Source: Kitasatospora gansuensis (GTDB lineage: Bacteria > Actinomycetota > Actinomycetes > Streptomycetales > Streptomycetaceae). From it: 64,000 nt of DNA. The notes beneath the pieces are model-generated. The model made no database searches and was not told the DNA's origin. It was given only the letters and a program-made list of their open reading frames with translations. Positions 1 through 9,429 of this stretch are shown here, piece after piece (position 1 is the first letter of the stretch; each line of letters starts with the position of its first letter). Both the position numbers and the translations under genes were made by a program. The stretch is taken from contig NZ_JACHJR010000001.1 in assembly GCF_014203705.1 (NCBI RefSeq), forward strand, positions 2,914,001 to 2,978,000, in the 5' to 3' direction.

Positions 1-1080
1 GCCTACACCTACTCCTCGGGCCTGCGCGCCCCGGCGCTGATCGCCTTCGTCAAGGACACCCTGGTGTACCTGGTGATCATCGTCGCGGTGATCTACATCC
101 CGATGCGGCTCGGCGGCTACGGCGCGATCTTCGACTCGGCCGCGCAGAAGTTCAGCGCGCCCGGCTCCAAGGGCGCGCTGATCACCGGCCCCAAGGCGCA
201 GTGGGGGTACGCCACCCTGGCGTTCGGCTCGGCGCTCGCGCTCTTCATGTACCCGCACTCGGTGACCGGTGTGCTGGCCTCCCGGTCCCGCAACACGGTG
301 CGCCGGAACATGGCCATCATGCCCGCGTACTCGCTGATGCTGGGTCTGCTGGCGCTGCTCGGCTTCATGGCCATCGCGGCCGGCGTCGGCAAGGGCGTGA
401 AGGGCTTCAACCCGCAGCTCTCGGTGCCCCAGCTGTTCGAGAACATGTTCCCGGACTGGTTCACCGGGGTGGCCTTCGCCGCGATCGGGATCGGCGCGCT
501 GGTGCCCGCCGCGATCATGTCGATCGCCGCGGCCAACCTGTTCACCCGGAACATCTACAAGGAGTTCCTGAAGCCGACCGCCACCCCGGCGGACGAGACC
601 AAGGTCGCCAAGCTCGCCTCGCTGCTGGTCAAGGTCGGCGCGCTGGCCTTCGTCCTGCTGATGGACAAGCAGTTCGCGATCAACCTCCAGCTGCTCGGCG
701 GGATCTGGATCCTGCAGACCTTCGTGTCGATCGTCGGCGGCCTGTTCACCCGGTGGTTCCACCGCTGGGCGCTGCTGGCCGGCTGGGCGGTCGGCATGAC
801 CTACGGCACCTGGAAGGCGTACGGGGTCTCCTCCCCCGCCACCAAGCACTTCGGCGGCAGCTCGGCCGAGATCCCCGGCATCGGCGAGATCGGCTACATC
901 GGCCTGACCGCCTTCGTGCTCAACGTGCTGGTCACCGTGGTGCTCACGGTCGTCCTGCGGGCCGCCAAGGTGGCCGACAGCGTCGACGAGACCAGCCCGG
1001 CCGACTACACCGCCGAGGCCCCGGCCCGGACCGAGGTGGCCGACGCCCCGGAGGCTCCGGAGCCTGTCGCGGCGCACTGA
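1..1080 (+). CDS. Sodium:solute symporter, SSS family (5' end outside window)
   Basis: The reading frame is open from base 1, so the start lies upstream of the window; 359 C-terminal residues are visible. The protein is an inner-membrane secondary transporter that should couple substrate uptake to a sodium gradient. At least seven long hydrophobic segments are visible, and the stretch GIGALVPAAIMSIAAANLFT is the conserved SSS signature region. The last 35 residues are hydrophilic and rich in Asp, Glu and Ala, as in actinobacterial monocarboxylate or amino-acid symporters. The substrate cannot be read from this part. A 14-bp inverted repeat follows the stop. Confidence 0.85.
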   Translation, partial: AYTYSSGLRAPALIAFVKDTLVYLVIIVAVIYIPMRLGGYGAIFDSAAQKFSAPGSKGALITGPKAQWGYATLAFGSALALFMYPHSVTGVLASRSRNTVRRNMAIMPAYSLMLGLLALLGFMAIAAGVGKGVKGFNPQLSVPQLFENMFPDWFTGVAFAAIGIGALVPAAIMSIAAANLFTRNIYKEFLKPTATPADETKVAKLASLLVKVGALAFVLLMDKQFAINLQLLGGIWILQTFVSIVGGLFTRWFHRWALLAGWAVGMTYGTWKAYGVSSPATKHFGGSSAEIPGIGEIGYIGLTAFVLNVLVTVVLTVVLRAAKVADSVDETSPADYTAEAPARTEVADAPEAPEPVAAH

Positions 1081-1119
1081 TTCACCCGGGCGCACCGGCC
1101 CGTACCGCGCGCGCCCTGT

Positions 1120-1163
1120 GATCGCGCCGTCCTCCCGGTCAACACTGGAAGGACGGCGCGATC
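1120..1163 (+). terminator. Inverted repeat downstream of the symporter
   Basis: A perfect 14-bp inverted repeat (1120-1133 with 1150-1163) with a 16-nt loop lies between the symporter stop and the histidine phosphatase start. It is GC-rich with only a short T-run after it, so it would be a typical streptomycete factor-poor terminator. Confidence 0.55.
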
Positions 1164-1194
1164 ATTCGTATGACCGGACCACGGGGAGAAGAAC

Positions 1195-1941
1195 ATGGCG
1201 GAACCCAGCGGCAACGTCCTGAACGGCCACCGCACCACCGTCGGCACCCGGGCCGCCCAGCCCTCGGTGCTGATCGCCACCAGACACGGCGAGAGCACCG
1301 CCAACGTCGAGTTCCGGCTCGCCGACGAGACCGGCGCGCTGACCGTCCCGATCACCAGCCGGGACGCCGACATCCCGCTCTCGCTGCACGGCCAGGCCCA
1401 GGCCCAGGCCCTCGGCCGCTGGTGGGCCGCCCTCCCCCCGGCCGACCGGCCGCGCTCGGTCTGGTGCTCGCCCTACCTGCGGACCACCGAGACGGCCCGG
1501 ATCGCGCTGGCCCAGGCGAGCGGACTCGGGGCGGTGCCGGTCGGTCTGACCATCCGTCACGACGACCGGCTGCGGGACCGCGAGCTGGGCGTGCTGGAAA
1601 TGCTCACCAAGGCCGCGATCGAGAAGGAGCACCCGGGCGAGGCGGCCCGGCGGCGCAAGATGGGCGAGCTGTACTACCGGCCGCCGGGCGGTGAATCGTT
1701 TCTGGACGTCGCCCTGCGGGTGCGGAGCCTGCTCCGCGACCTGCGGGAGGAGGAGGAAGGCCGGCCGGTGCTGGTGGTCGCGCACGACTGCCCGGTGCTG
1801 ATGCTCCGTTACGTCCTCGACCGGCTGACCGAGCAGCAGTTGCTCACCCTCGACCCGGTCGCCAACTGCTCCACCAGCCTGTGGCGCGACCGGGCCGGCC
1901 GGCTGGAACCGGACGGCTGGAACCGGACAGATCACCTGTAA
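1195..1941 (+). CDS. Histidine phosphatase family protein
   Basis: This 248-aa cytoplasmic protein belongs to the phosphoglycerate mutase-like histidine phosphatases, which transfer phosphate through a phospho-histidine. The catalytic RHG motif (ATRHGES, His about residue 31) follows a flexible N-terminus of about 24 residues, and a second active-site His lies in VVAHDCPV near residue 196. The start is supported by a GGGGAG ribosome site 6 nt upstream. The substrate is not predictable: such proteins range from phosphoglycerate mutases to broad phosphatases, and neighbours do not help. Confidence 0.85.
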   Translation: MAEPSGNVLNGHRTTVGTRAAQPSVLIATRHGESTANVEFRLADETGALTVPITSRDADIPLSLHGQAQAQALGRWWAALPPADRPRSVWCSPYLRTTETARIALAQASGLGAVPVGLTIRHDDRLRDRELGVLEMLTKAAIEKEHPGEAARRRKMGELYYRPPGGESFLDVALRVRSLLRDLREEEEGRPVLVVAHDCPVLMLRYVLDRLTEQQLLTLDPVANCSTSLWRDRAGRLEPDGWNRTDHL

Positions 1942-1999
1942 GCGCTCACCCGGCGGAGCCCTCGGCCCGTCCTCGAACACCTCGTCTAAACTGTCGGCC

Positions 2000-3217
2000 A
2001 TGATGGGCTATTCGGGTGGGCGACAGCGGCTGGTGGTGGGGCTGGTCACGTTCGTCGTCGCCTTGGGCGCCACGGTTCTGACGGGTGGTGGGGGACCGGC
2101 TCCGGCCGCCGCCCCGACCGCCGCGGGCAGCCCGGCCGCGTCCGCCGCCGCCTCCCCGACGGCGACCCAGGCGAAGGGGCTGAACATCGGCATCGCCTAC
2201 GGCGACACCCTCACCTGGGAGTCCGAGCCGAACCTCAAGCTCGGACTGGACGACGCGGTCAACACCGGCGCCAAGTGGGTCCGGGTGGACCTCTCCTGGT
2301 CCAACATCCAGCCGGAGAGCTCGAAGCGCTACGAGTGGCAGCGCTTCGACCGGGTGGTCAAGGCCGCCAGGGACCGCAAGCTCGAGGTGATCGCCACCAT
2401 CGGCTACACCCCGGCCTGGGCCCGGAAGCCGGGGTGCGGAGACGACGTGTCCTGCGCTCCGGCCAGTCCCGACGCCTTCGCGGCCTTCGCGAAGAAGGCC
2501 GTCGAGCGGTACGCCCCGATGGGCGTGCACACCTGGGAGATCTGGAACGAGCCGAACATCCCGTTCTGGTTCCCCAAGCCGGACGCCCCCGCCTACACCA
2601 ACCTGCTGCGCGCCACCACCAAGGCGATGCGCGCCGCCGACGCCAACGCCTACCTGGTGATGGGCGGGCTGGCGGCGGTCGGCACCTACCCGGCGAAGAA
2701 CTACATCTCGCACAGCGAGTTCCTCACCGAGGTCTGCAAGCTGGGCGGCAACAAGCTGGTGGACGCGATCGCCTACCACCCCTACACCTATCCCCATCTG
2801 CCCAGCGCCAAGACCGACTTCGGCACCGCCTTCGAGGACATCAGCACCACCAAGAGCAACCTGATGGCCGTGCTGGAGACCTACGGCACGCCCAACCTGC
2901 CGATCTGGCTGACCGAGACCGGCGCGCCGACCAACGGCCCCGGCAGCGCCGCCGACGGCAAGACCATCCCGCCGGACGCCACCCACGTGACCGAGGCCTT
3001 CCAGGCCGACTTCGCCCTGGACACCATCCCGGCTGCGGCCGCCAACAAGCACATCGCGGCGGTGTTCTGGTTCGCCGACAAGGACGACGGCACCGAGAAG
3101 GACAAGGGCCAGCGCTCGAAGTTCTACGGCCTGCGCTACCACGATGGCTCGCCGAAGGCGGCGCTGAACGCCTGGAAGGCCGCGATCACCACCTACGAGC
3201 TGCACCGGCCGCAGTAG
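2000..3217 (+). CDS. Secreted or membrane-anchored glycoside hydrolase, clan A (GH5/GH39-like)
   Basis: The 405-aa protein has an N-terminal hydrophobic segment (about residues 11-30), then an Ala/Pro/Ser-rich linker to about residue 55 and a TIM-barrel hydrolase domain. The motif WEIWNEPN near residue 184 carries the acid/base Glu, and LTETG near residue 305 carries the nucleophile Glu, as in retaining clan-A enzymes such as GH39 and GH5. It therefore probably cleaves a beta-linked polysaccharide outside the membrane. It converges with the glycosyltransferase operon only 13 bp away, which recalls PslG, a GH39 enzyme of the Pseudomonas Psl exopolysaccharide system. ATG 2003 is an alternative start. 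Confidence 0.82.
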   Translation: MMGYSGGRQRLVVGLVTFVVALGATVLTGGGGPAPAAAPTAAGSPAASAAASPTATQAKGLNIGIAYGDTLTWESEPNLKLGLDDAVNTGAKWVRVDLSWSNIQPESSKRYEWQRFDRVVKAARDRKLEVIATIGYTPAWARKPGCGDDVSCAPASPDAFAAFAKKAVERYAPMGVHTWEIWNEPNIPFWFPKPDAPAYTNLLRATTKAMRAADANAYLVMGGLAAVGTYPAKNYISHSEFLTEVCKLGGNKLVDAIAYHPYTYPHLPSAKTDFGTAFEDISTTKSNLMAVLETYGTPNLPIWLTETGAPTNGPGSAADGKTIPPDATHVTEAFQADFALDTIPAAAANKHIAAVFWFADKDDGTEKDKGQRSKFYGLRYHDGSPKAALNAWKAAITTYELHRPQ

Positions 3218-3230
3218 CGAGGTCTGCCGG

Positions 3231-4361
3231 TCAGAGCGAGCGGAACAGCTCCAGGTATCGCCGCATCAGACCGTCCCAGGCGTAGTGCTCCTCGACGTGC
3301 CGGCGGCCCGCCGCGCCCAGCCGGTCGGCGAGCTCGCCGTCGGTGAGCAGCCGGCGGCAGGCGGCGGCCAGCGCGGCGGTGTCCCCGGGCGGCACCAGCA
3401 GCCCGGTCTCACCGTCCGTCACCACGTACGGGATGCCACCGACGGCCGAGCCGACCACGGGGGTGCCGCAGGCCATCGCCTCGACCAGGGCCATCCCGAA
3501 GGACTCCGCCTCGGTCCGCGAGGGCAGCGCCAGCACGGCGGCGCCGCGTACCGCCTCGACCAGCTGATCGCCCGTCAGCTCGCCCATCGCCTCGACCCGT
3601 TCGGCCACTCCGAGCCGCCCGGCCAGGGCCAGCAGCTCCGGCACCGCGTCCCCGCCGCCGACCAGCCGCAGCCGGGCCTCCGGCAGGTCGGCCAGCTCGG
3701 CGAGCGCGCCGATCAGGACGTCCACGCCCTTCCAGGCCGAGGAGCGGTCCATCCGGCCGACGTAGACCACGGTGCGCGGCCGCTGCGAGGCCGGTACGCC
3801 GGGGGTGAAGCGGGCGGTGTCCACGCCCGGGGTGATCTGCACCGCGTGCGGGTGGCCCGCCGCCAGTGAGACCGGGGAGACCGCGACCAGCGCCCTGGCC
3901 CGCCGGAACACCCGCGGCAGCACGGCCCGTTCGTAGCCGCCGATCAGCCGGTCGGCCGCGCCGCTGCCCGGCTCGCCCTTGTGCATCGAACCGGCGTGGT
4001 AGGTCAGCACGGCGGGGCGGCGGCCGGAGACCGCGACGGCCAGGTCGGCCAGTCCCGGCACCGGTGCGTGCGCGTTCACCACCTCGGCGCCCGTCCGGCG
4101 CAGCCAGCGGCGCAGCTGGAACGGCCAGAGCGGGCTGAGCGGGGTGTTGGAGAGCCGCAGCCAGGCGCCCAGCCGGATCACCCGGACGCCCTGCTCGACG
4201 CTCTCGGTGGTCCGCAGCCCGGACAGCCGGGTGGTGATCACCACCGGCTCCAGGTCGGGCGCCTCGGCCAGCGCGGCGGCGATCCGGGCCGCGTAGTTCT
4301 CCACGCCGCCGATCTTGGGCGGGTAGTAGGGGGCGACCACCGCCACCGTACGGGGCGTCAT
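3231..4361 (-). CDS. Glycosyltransferase family 4
   Basis: A 376-aa GT-B glycosyltransferase with the usual N-terminal signature (APYYPPKIGGVENYA) and the nucleotide-sugar-binding E-x7-E motif in EAESFGMALVEAMACGTP near residues 283-300. It should transfer a sugar from an NDP-donor to a lipid-linked acceptor at the cytoplasmic face. It is the last gene of the minus-strand polysaccharide operon and overlaps the pyruvyl transferase gene by 4 bp (ATGA), so it is translationally coupled. Sugar specificity is not predictable. Confidence 0.88.
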   Translation of the reverse strand: MTPRTVAVVAPYYPPKIGGVENYAARIAAALAEAPDLEPVVITTRLSGLRTTESVEQGVRVIRLGAWLRLSNTPLSPLWPFQLRRWLRRTGAEVVNAHAPVPGLADLAVAVSGRRPAVLTYHAGSMHKGEPGSGAADRLIGGYERAVLPRVFRRARALVAVSPVSLAAGHPHAVQITPGVDTARFTPGVPASQRPRTVVYVGRMDRSSAWKGVDVLIGALAELADLPEARLRLVGGGDAVPELLALAGRLGVAERVEAMGELTGDQLVEAVRGAAVLALPSRTEAESFGMALVEAMACGTPVVGSAVGGIPYVVTDGETGLLVPPGDTAALAAACRRLLTDGELADRLGAAGRRHVEEHYAWDGLMRRYLELFRSL

Positions 4362-5629
4362 CGGCGCACCGGCCCGGGGACGTCGGCGAGCAGCTGGCCG
4401 ACGAACTCCTCAGCCCGGGCGGCGTAGGCCGGGATGACCTCGCACAGGTGCTCCCGGTACGCGGCGCCCTCGGTCAGCAGACGGTCCATCAGCGGGACCA
4501 GGGTGTCCGGCCGGGCCTCGGCCATCCGGACCACCCAGTGCCCCAGTCCGAGGTCGGCCATGATGCCCCGGGTCTTGTGGTCGTACTCGACGGCGGCGCA
4601 CGGCACACCGGCGATCAGCCCGAATATCACCGAGTGGAAGCGGGTGCCGAGGATGAAGTCCGCGGCGCCGTACAGCGCGAAGATCTCGTGGTGGTCGATG
4701 GTCTCGTCGTCGACCACGTGCAGCCCGGGGGTGTCCAGCAGCGCGGCTATCCGGCGGTTGACGATCCGGTCGTCGTCCTCCTGGAAGGTGCAGGTCACCT
4801 GCGGGACGAGCACCACCTGGCAGCCCCGGTCGACCAGGTGCCGGACGGCCGCGGCCATCGCCGCCTCGTAGGCGGCCTGGGCCGCCCGGTCCAGGAACTG
4901 ACGGGCCGTCACCAGGACCAGCTCGGCCTCCGGGGCGATCCCGAGCTCCTGCCGCCAGGGGCGTACGGAGTTGCCCTGGAAGGCGAAGGCGCTGTCCACA
5001 CCGCGGATCAGGTTGGCACCCGGCACCCCGGCCTCGGTCAGTCGGGCGATGCTGATCTCCTCCCGGGCCACCACCCGGCGGCTGAAGGCCAGCACCCGGC
5101 GCATCAGCAGCCGCTGGGTCCTGGTCGGGAACGGTCCGCAGGACTGCGGGGCGAGCACCACCGGCACCCCGAAACGGCGGGCCAGCCAGAGCGGCAGCAG
5201 CAGGAAACCGATGCTCAGGTCCGAGGCGAAGTCGGCCTTCCCGTTGAGATAGCCACCACCCAGCGAGAGCACCAGGTCGGCCCCGGCGAGGGCCCGCAGC
5301 TCGGCCCGCATCTCCCGGGGCAGCAGGGGGGCGACCGCCTTCAGCAGCGGTCCGCCACCGGGCAGGGCGGCCAGCAGACCCAGCAGCGCGGCAACCGCCT
5401 TGCGGCTGATCCGGGTGATCCGGCGGGCCTGCTCGTCGCCCACGTAGCGGCGGATCGAACCGATGTTGGGGACGCCGTCGAAGCTCGGCCACTCCCCCGG
5501 TTCCTCGAAGCCGGCGATGCTGATCCTGGCCCCCGGGTACGCCCGCTCCAACTGCTGGAGCGCCACGCTCAGCAGGGCCGCGTCACCGCGGTTGCCCCGC
5601 GCGAACGCGTTGACGACGACTATCTTCAC
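4358..5629 (-). CDS. Polysaccharide pyruvyl transferase family protein
   Basis: This 423-aa protein has the features of the CsaB/WcaK-type pyruvyl transferase family, which adds a ketal pyruvate from phosphoenolpyruvate to sugars of exopolysaccharides or cell-wall polymers. Visible marks are the N-terminal NAFARGNRGDAALL segment, LSLGGGYLNG near residue 120, APQSCGPF near 160, and the late GTRFHSVIFGLIAGVPC block near residue 330 where the conserved R-x-H sits. Its place between two glycosyltransferases, with 4-bp overlaps on both sides, points to a pyruvylated repeat unit in the product of this operon. Confidence 0.85.
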   Translation of the reverse strand: MKIVVVNAFARGNRGDAALLSVALQQLERAYPGARISIAGFEEPGEWPSFDGVPNIGSIRRYVGDEQARRITRISRKAVAALLGLLAALPGGGPLLKAVAPLLPREMRAELRALAGADLVLSLGGGYLNGKADFASDLSIGFLLLPLWLARRFGVPVVLAPQSCGPFPTRTQRLLMRRVLAFSRRVVAREEISIARLTEAGVPGANLIRGVDSAFAFQGNSVRPWRQELGIAPEAELVLVTARQFLDRAAQAAYEAAMAAAVRHLVDRGCQVVLVPQVTCTFQEDDDRIVNRRIAALLDTPGLHVVDDETIDHHEIFALYGAADFILGTRFHSVIFGLIAGVPCAAVEYDHKTRGIMADLGLGHWVVRMAEARPDTLVPLMDRLLTEGAAYREHLCEVIPAYAARAEEFVGQLLADVPGPVRR

Positions 5630-6786
5630 GGTCTGACAATCTCTGTGTAGTGGTGTTCCAGGTTGTCGAGGAACTCCTCGACGCCGTACCGGTCGGCCCG
5701 GGCCGCCGACCCCTTGCCGAGCAGGGCCAGCCGCTCCAGGTCACCGATCAGGCCGCCGAGCGCCCCGGCCAGCGCGGCGACGTCCCCGGCCTCGACCAGC
5801 GCCCCGTTGTCCGGACCGACCAGCTCGGGCAGGCCGCCGACCCGGGAGGCCACCATCGGGCGGCCGATCTGCAGCGCCTCCAGGGCCACGGTGGGGAAGT
5901 TCTCCGGCCAGAGCGAGGGCAGCACCACCACCGAGGCGGCGCGCAGCCGCTCGGCGACCTGATCCCCGGTCAGCCAGCCGTGGAAGACCACCCGGCCGTC
6001 GGCCACCAGGTCGGCGGCCGCCGCCTCCAGCCGGGCCCGCTCGGGACCGTCGCCGACGACGGCGAGCCGGGCCTCGGGGTGACGGGCGATCAGCTCCCGG
6101 AACGCCGCCAGCAGGACGTGCACGCCCTTGACCGGCTCCAGGCGGCCGACGAAGAGCAGTTGCTGTGCGTCCGTCACCGGCTCGGCACCGGCGGTGCGCG
6201 GGATGCCGTTCGGCAGCACGTGCACCGGCACCCGGCCGACATCGGGCCGGACCGCCTCGGCGAAGTACCGGCTGGGCGCCAGCACCCGCCGCACCCGTCG
6301 CAGCCTGAGCAGGTAGGCGGGCCGCTGGAGCAGCCGCAGATAGAGGTAGCGGCAGCTGTCGGCGGCGGAGAGCCGCCCGCCCGCACTCGCGCTGGCCAGG
6401 TTCCACCGCAGCAGCGCCTTGGTCCAGTCCTCGGGGCCGTGCACGGTCAGCAGCCGGGGCACCCCGCTGGTCGCGGCCAGCACCGCCGGGCTGAACTCAC
6501 CGATGGTGTGCAGGTGGACGCAGTCGGGCCGGAACTCCAGCAGCTGCCGCCGCACCGCGCGGTACGCGGGCCGGTGCCAGAAGTACCCCAGCAGCCGGCG
6601 GGCCGGGCCGCCGCTGACCGCGGGCACCAGCTCGTCCGCGAACACCTGCTGACCCTCCGCCAGCAGGTCGGTGGCCACCACCCGGACCTGGTGACCCCGG
6701 GCGGTCAGCCCCTCCGCGATCAAGCGGACGCTCTTCTCCGCGCCGCCCGCCTCGAAGCCGAGGTTGACGATCTGCAGCACCCTCAT
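5626..6786 (-). CDS. Glycosyltransferase family 4
   Basis: A 386-aa GT-B enzyme starting MRVLQIVNLGFEAGGAEKS. The ATG at 6786 is chosen because it gives an ATGA overlap with the flippase stop codon; an upstream GTG at 6846 would add 20 residues that lie inside the flippase gene. The donor-binding block with the E-x7-E pattern is visible in PENFPTVALEALQIGRPMV near residue 295. It belongs to the polysaccharide operon and probably adds one sugar to the lipid-linked repeat. Confidence 0.87.
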   Translation of the reverse strand: MRVLQIVNLGFEAGGAEKSVRLIAEGLTARGHQVRVVATDLLAEGQQVFADELVPAVSGGPARRLLGYFWHRPAYRAVRRQLLEFRPDCVHLHTIGEFSPAVLAATSGVPRLLTVHGPEDWTKALLRWNLASASAGGRLSAADSCRYLYLRLLQRPAYLLRLRRVRRVLAPSRYFAEAVRPDVGRVPVHVLPNGIPRTAGAEPVTDAQQLLFVGRLEPVKGVHVLLAAFRELIARHPEARLAVVGDGPERARLEAAAADLVADGRVVFHGWLTGDQVAERLRAASVVVLPSLWPENFPTVALEALQIGRPMVASRVGGLPELVGPDNGALVEAGDVAALAGALGGLIGDLERLALLGKGSAARADRYGVEEFLDNLEHHYTEIVRP

Positions 6787-8267
6787 GTCCAACTCTCCGT
6801 TGTCCGCTTCCGCCTGGCCTCCCAGGCGGGGCCGGGTCTCTCCCATCCCTGCAGGCCGTCGGGCTGCGGCCAGTCCTGGCCGACCGGCGGCCAGCCCACC
6901 GGCTGCTGCTGGTACGGCTCCTGGTCCGACGACCGCTGGTCCGGCAGCGCCGACGGCGCGGCCGGCTGCGGACGGCCGCGCCCGAGGGCCAACGCCGCCA
7001 GGGCCGCCACCCCGGCCGCGAGGTTGCCGCCGGCCCAGGCCCAGCCGAACCAGACCAGGCCGCGCGGCGCCCAGTACAGCGCAAGCCCGATGGACACCGT
7101 CGCGTAGATCAGGTTGCAGACCACCAGCGCCCGCAGCTGGCCGGTCAGCTTCAGGGCGAAGGTGGCCCAGGTGTTGAGCGCCACCGCGCCCGCCGCCACC
7201 GCCAGGGCGAACAGCAGCGGCTGGGCGTGCTCCGCGTACCCGTGGCCGAACAGCTTCAGCACCAGACCGCTGCCCAGCGCCACCGCCGCCGCAGCCGGGA
7301 TCTGCACCGCCGCCATGATCGTGGCGGAGCGACGGAGCAGCACCCCGAACCGTGACGGTTCGTAGGACGCCTCGGCGAACACCGCCTCGCCGACCGAGAA
7401 GGAGATCGCGTACAGCAGGGTGGCTATCTGGTAGGCCACGTAGTAGTAGCCCGCCGACTCGGCCCCGAGGTGGTGCAGCACGATCAGCGGGGTGACCATC
7501 TGCGGCAGCAGGTTCAGCAGGCTGGCGGAGTAGCTGGCGACCGAGAACCGCAGCTGCTCCCGGAGCCGGGTGCCCCGGGTCCGGAAGTCGAACCGGAAGC
7601 CGAGCTTGCGGTGCAGCAGGAACTGCGCGGCCAGCGCGGCCACCACGTACCCCCCACCGGTCGAGCCGACGATCCCGGCCGTGCCGAAGCCGACCAGCGC
7701 GGCGGGCAGCGCCAGCTTGGCCAGGCCCTGCAGCAGGCCGTCCACCAGGACGTTGTACTGCGGCACCCGGGCCCCGACGAAGACCGACTTGGTCAGCAGG
7801 TTGACCGCGGCGCAGGAGCAGAGCAGCACGAAGGCGGCGGCCAGCAACGGCTGGTCCCGGATGAACAGCAGCTTCTCCCCGTAGACCGGCAGCCCGAGCA
7901 GGTAGCCGGAGGCGAGCAGGCAGGCGACCGCCGCGACCAGGGTCAGCGACATGGTCAGCTGACCGTTCCGGGAGGCCCGGGCCGCGGGGTAGCGGATCAG
8001 CGTGCTGTTCAGGCCGAACAGGCTCAGGTACGCGATCAGCGTGGTGGCCGAGATCAGCGAGGTGGCCAGGCCGACCTGCCGCGCGGGGTAGAAGTTGGCG
8101 ACCACCACCCAGAACACGAAGCCGAGCCCGGCGGTGACGGCGGTGGAGGCCAGCAGGAAGAGCGAGCTGCGGTACATCTGGTCCGGGGGGCGGGCATGCC
8201 GGGCCGAGCCGCTGCCCGGCCGGCCCTGCCGCTCCCGGGTGCCGGGAGTGCCGCGATGTCTAGCCAC
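6783..8267 (-). CDS. MOP-family flippase (Wzx-like polysaccharide exporter)
   Basis: This 494-aa membrane protein shows about 12-14 hydrophobic segments between residues 30 and 440 and a Pro/Gln-rich hydrophilic C-terminal tail. The pattern, with the early FFWVVVANFY-like helix and repeated two-helix units, is that of the MATE/MOP oligosaccharide exporter family that moves undecaprenyl-linked repeat units across the membrane. The GTG start at 8267 overlaps the stop of the upstream glycosyltransferase by 8 bp. It is the only obvious export component in the operon, implying a flippase-dependent route. Confidence 0.85.
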   Translation of the reverse strand: MARHRGTPGTRERQGRPGSGSARHARPPDQMYRSSLFLLASTAVTAGLGFVFWVVVANFYPARQVGLATSLISATTLIAYLSLFGLNSTLIRYPAARASRNGQLTMSLTLVAAVACLLASGYLLGLPVYGEKLLFIRDQPLLAAAFVLLCSCAAVNLLTKSVFVGARVPQYNVLVDGLLQGLAKLALPAALVGFGTAGIVGSTGGGYVVAALAAQFLLHRKLGFRFDFRTRGTRLREQLRFSVASYSASLLNLLPQMVTPLIVLHHLGAESAGYYYVAYQIATLLYAISFSVGEAVFAEASYEPSRFGVLLRRSATIMAAVQIPAAAAVALGSGLVLKLFGHGYAEHAQPLLFALAVAAGAVALNTWATFALKLTGQLRALVVCNLIYATVSIGLALYWAPRGLVWFGWAWAGGNLAAGVAALAALALGRGRPQPAAPSALPDQRSSDQEPYQQQPVGWPPVGQDWPQPDGLQGWERPGPAWEARRKRTTESWT

Positions 8268-9429
8268 GCCGCTCCTGGTGCCGCTCCTGGCAGTGCTCCT
8301 GGTACCGGCGGAGCAGCGAGGCGGCGTGCTCGTCCCAGTCGAAGGCCGCGGTGGCGTACTCGTGCGAGTAGCGGGCCATCCGGTCGCGCAGGTCCTGATC
8401 GGCCGTCAGTTCCGCGAGCGCGGTGCGCAGCGCCGCGGGCTCCCGCTCGATCAGCCGGACCAGGGTGCGGTCCAGCCGGTAGGGCGCGTAGCCGGGGTCG
8501 TCGGTGGTCAGCACCGGCAGCCCGGAGGCCATCGCCTCCTGCACCGTCAGCGGGAAGCCCTCGGCGGTCGAGGGCAGCGCGAACAGGTCGCAGGCCCGGT
8601 ACAGCTCGGCCAACTGCTCCGGCGGCAGCGCGCCGAGGTGGTGCACACCGGAGCGGCCGGCCAGCGCCGCCGAGTCGCCGTCGCCCGCGAACACCAGGTC
8701 GTACCCGGCCGCCTCGTCGTGCGCGGCGAGCAGCAGGTCGTACCCCTTCTTCGGCACCAGGCGGCCGGCGAACAGCACCAGCGTCCGGTCCGCGGGCAGG
8801 CCGAAGCGCTTCCTGGCCAGGACGCGCTCCTCGGCGGAGCCGGCGGGCCGGAACAGCTCGGTGTCCACCCCGTTGGCCAGGTGTCCGGTCCGCTCCGGCC
8901 TGGCGCCGTGCCGGAGCACGAAGTCGGCGACCGAGGCGTTCAGGGTGAACACCTGGCGGGCCCGGCGGAGCAGCGCCCGGCCTGCCACCGCGTAGACCGC
9001 CCGCTGGACGCCGCGGACCACAGCGGACGGGTGCTGGACCATCGCCACGTGCTGGGTCAGCAGGTGCGGGGTCCGGGTCAGGGCGGCGGCCAGACCGGCG
9101 GCCCATGAGGTCAGGTAGAGGCAGTCGTGCAGGTGCACCACATCGGCCCGGCGGGCCAGCCGCAGCGCGGTGCCGAGCACGGTGGGCGCGAGCACCGGGA
9201 ACGGCACCCCGGCCCGCTCGGCCCCGTTCCAGGCCGCGACCCGGACCACCCGGACACCGTCCTCGTACCGGACCGCGCTCCGCTCGCCGCTGGTGAGCAC
9301 GGTGACCTCGGCGCCGCCCGCCGCGAGCCGGACGGCCTCGTGTCGGACCACGTTCTCCACCCCGCCGAGGTGCGGCGGGTAGTAGTGACTGACGAGCAGC
9401 ACCCGGAACGGCCTGGTCGGTGTGCTCAT
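8260..9429 (-). CDS. Glycosyltransferase family 4
   Basis: A 389-aa GT-B enzyme that begins MSTPTRPFRVLLVSHYYPPH; the open frame runs far upstream, but the ATG at 9429 overlaps the previous stop as ATGA and begins the domain. Marks are HYYPPHLGGVENVVRHEA at the N-terminus and the donor motif STAEGFPLTVQEAMASGLPV near residue 290. It should act in the cytoplasm on the lipid-linked glycan of the same operon. GC3 and codon use match its neighbours. Confidence 0.87.
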   Translation of the reverse strand: MSTPTRPFRVLLVSHYYPPHLGGVENVVRHEAVRLAAGGAEVTVLTSGERSAVRYEDGVRVVRVAAWNGAERAGVPFPVLAPTVLGTALRLARRADVVHLHDCLYLTSWAAGLAAALTRTPHLLTQHVAMVQHPSAVVRGVQRAVYAVAGRALLRRARQVFTLNASVADFVLRHGARPERTGHLANGVDTELFRPAGSAEERVLARKRFGLPADRTLVLFAGRLVPKKGYDLLLAAHDEAAGYDLVFAGDGDSAALAGRSGVHHLGALPPEQLAELYRACDLFALPSTAEGFPLTVQEAMASGLPVLTTDDPGYAPYRLDRTLVRLIEREPAALRTALAELTADQDLRDRMARYSHEYATAAFDWDEHAASLLRRYQEHCQERHQERRG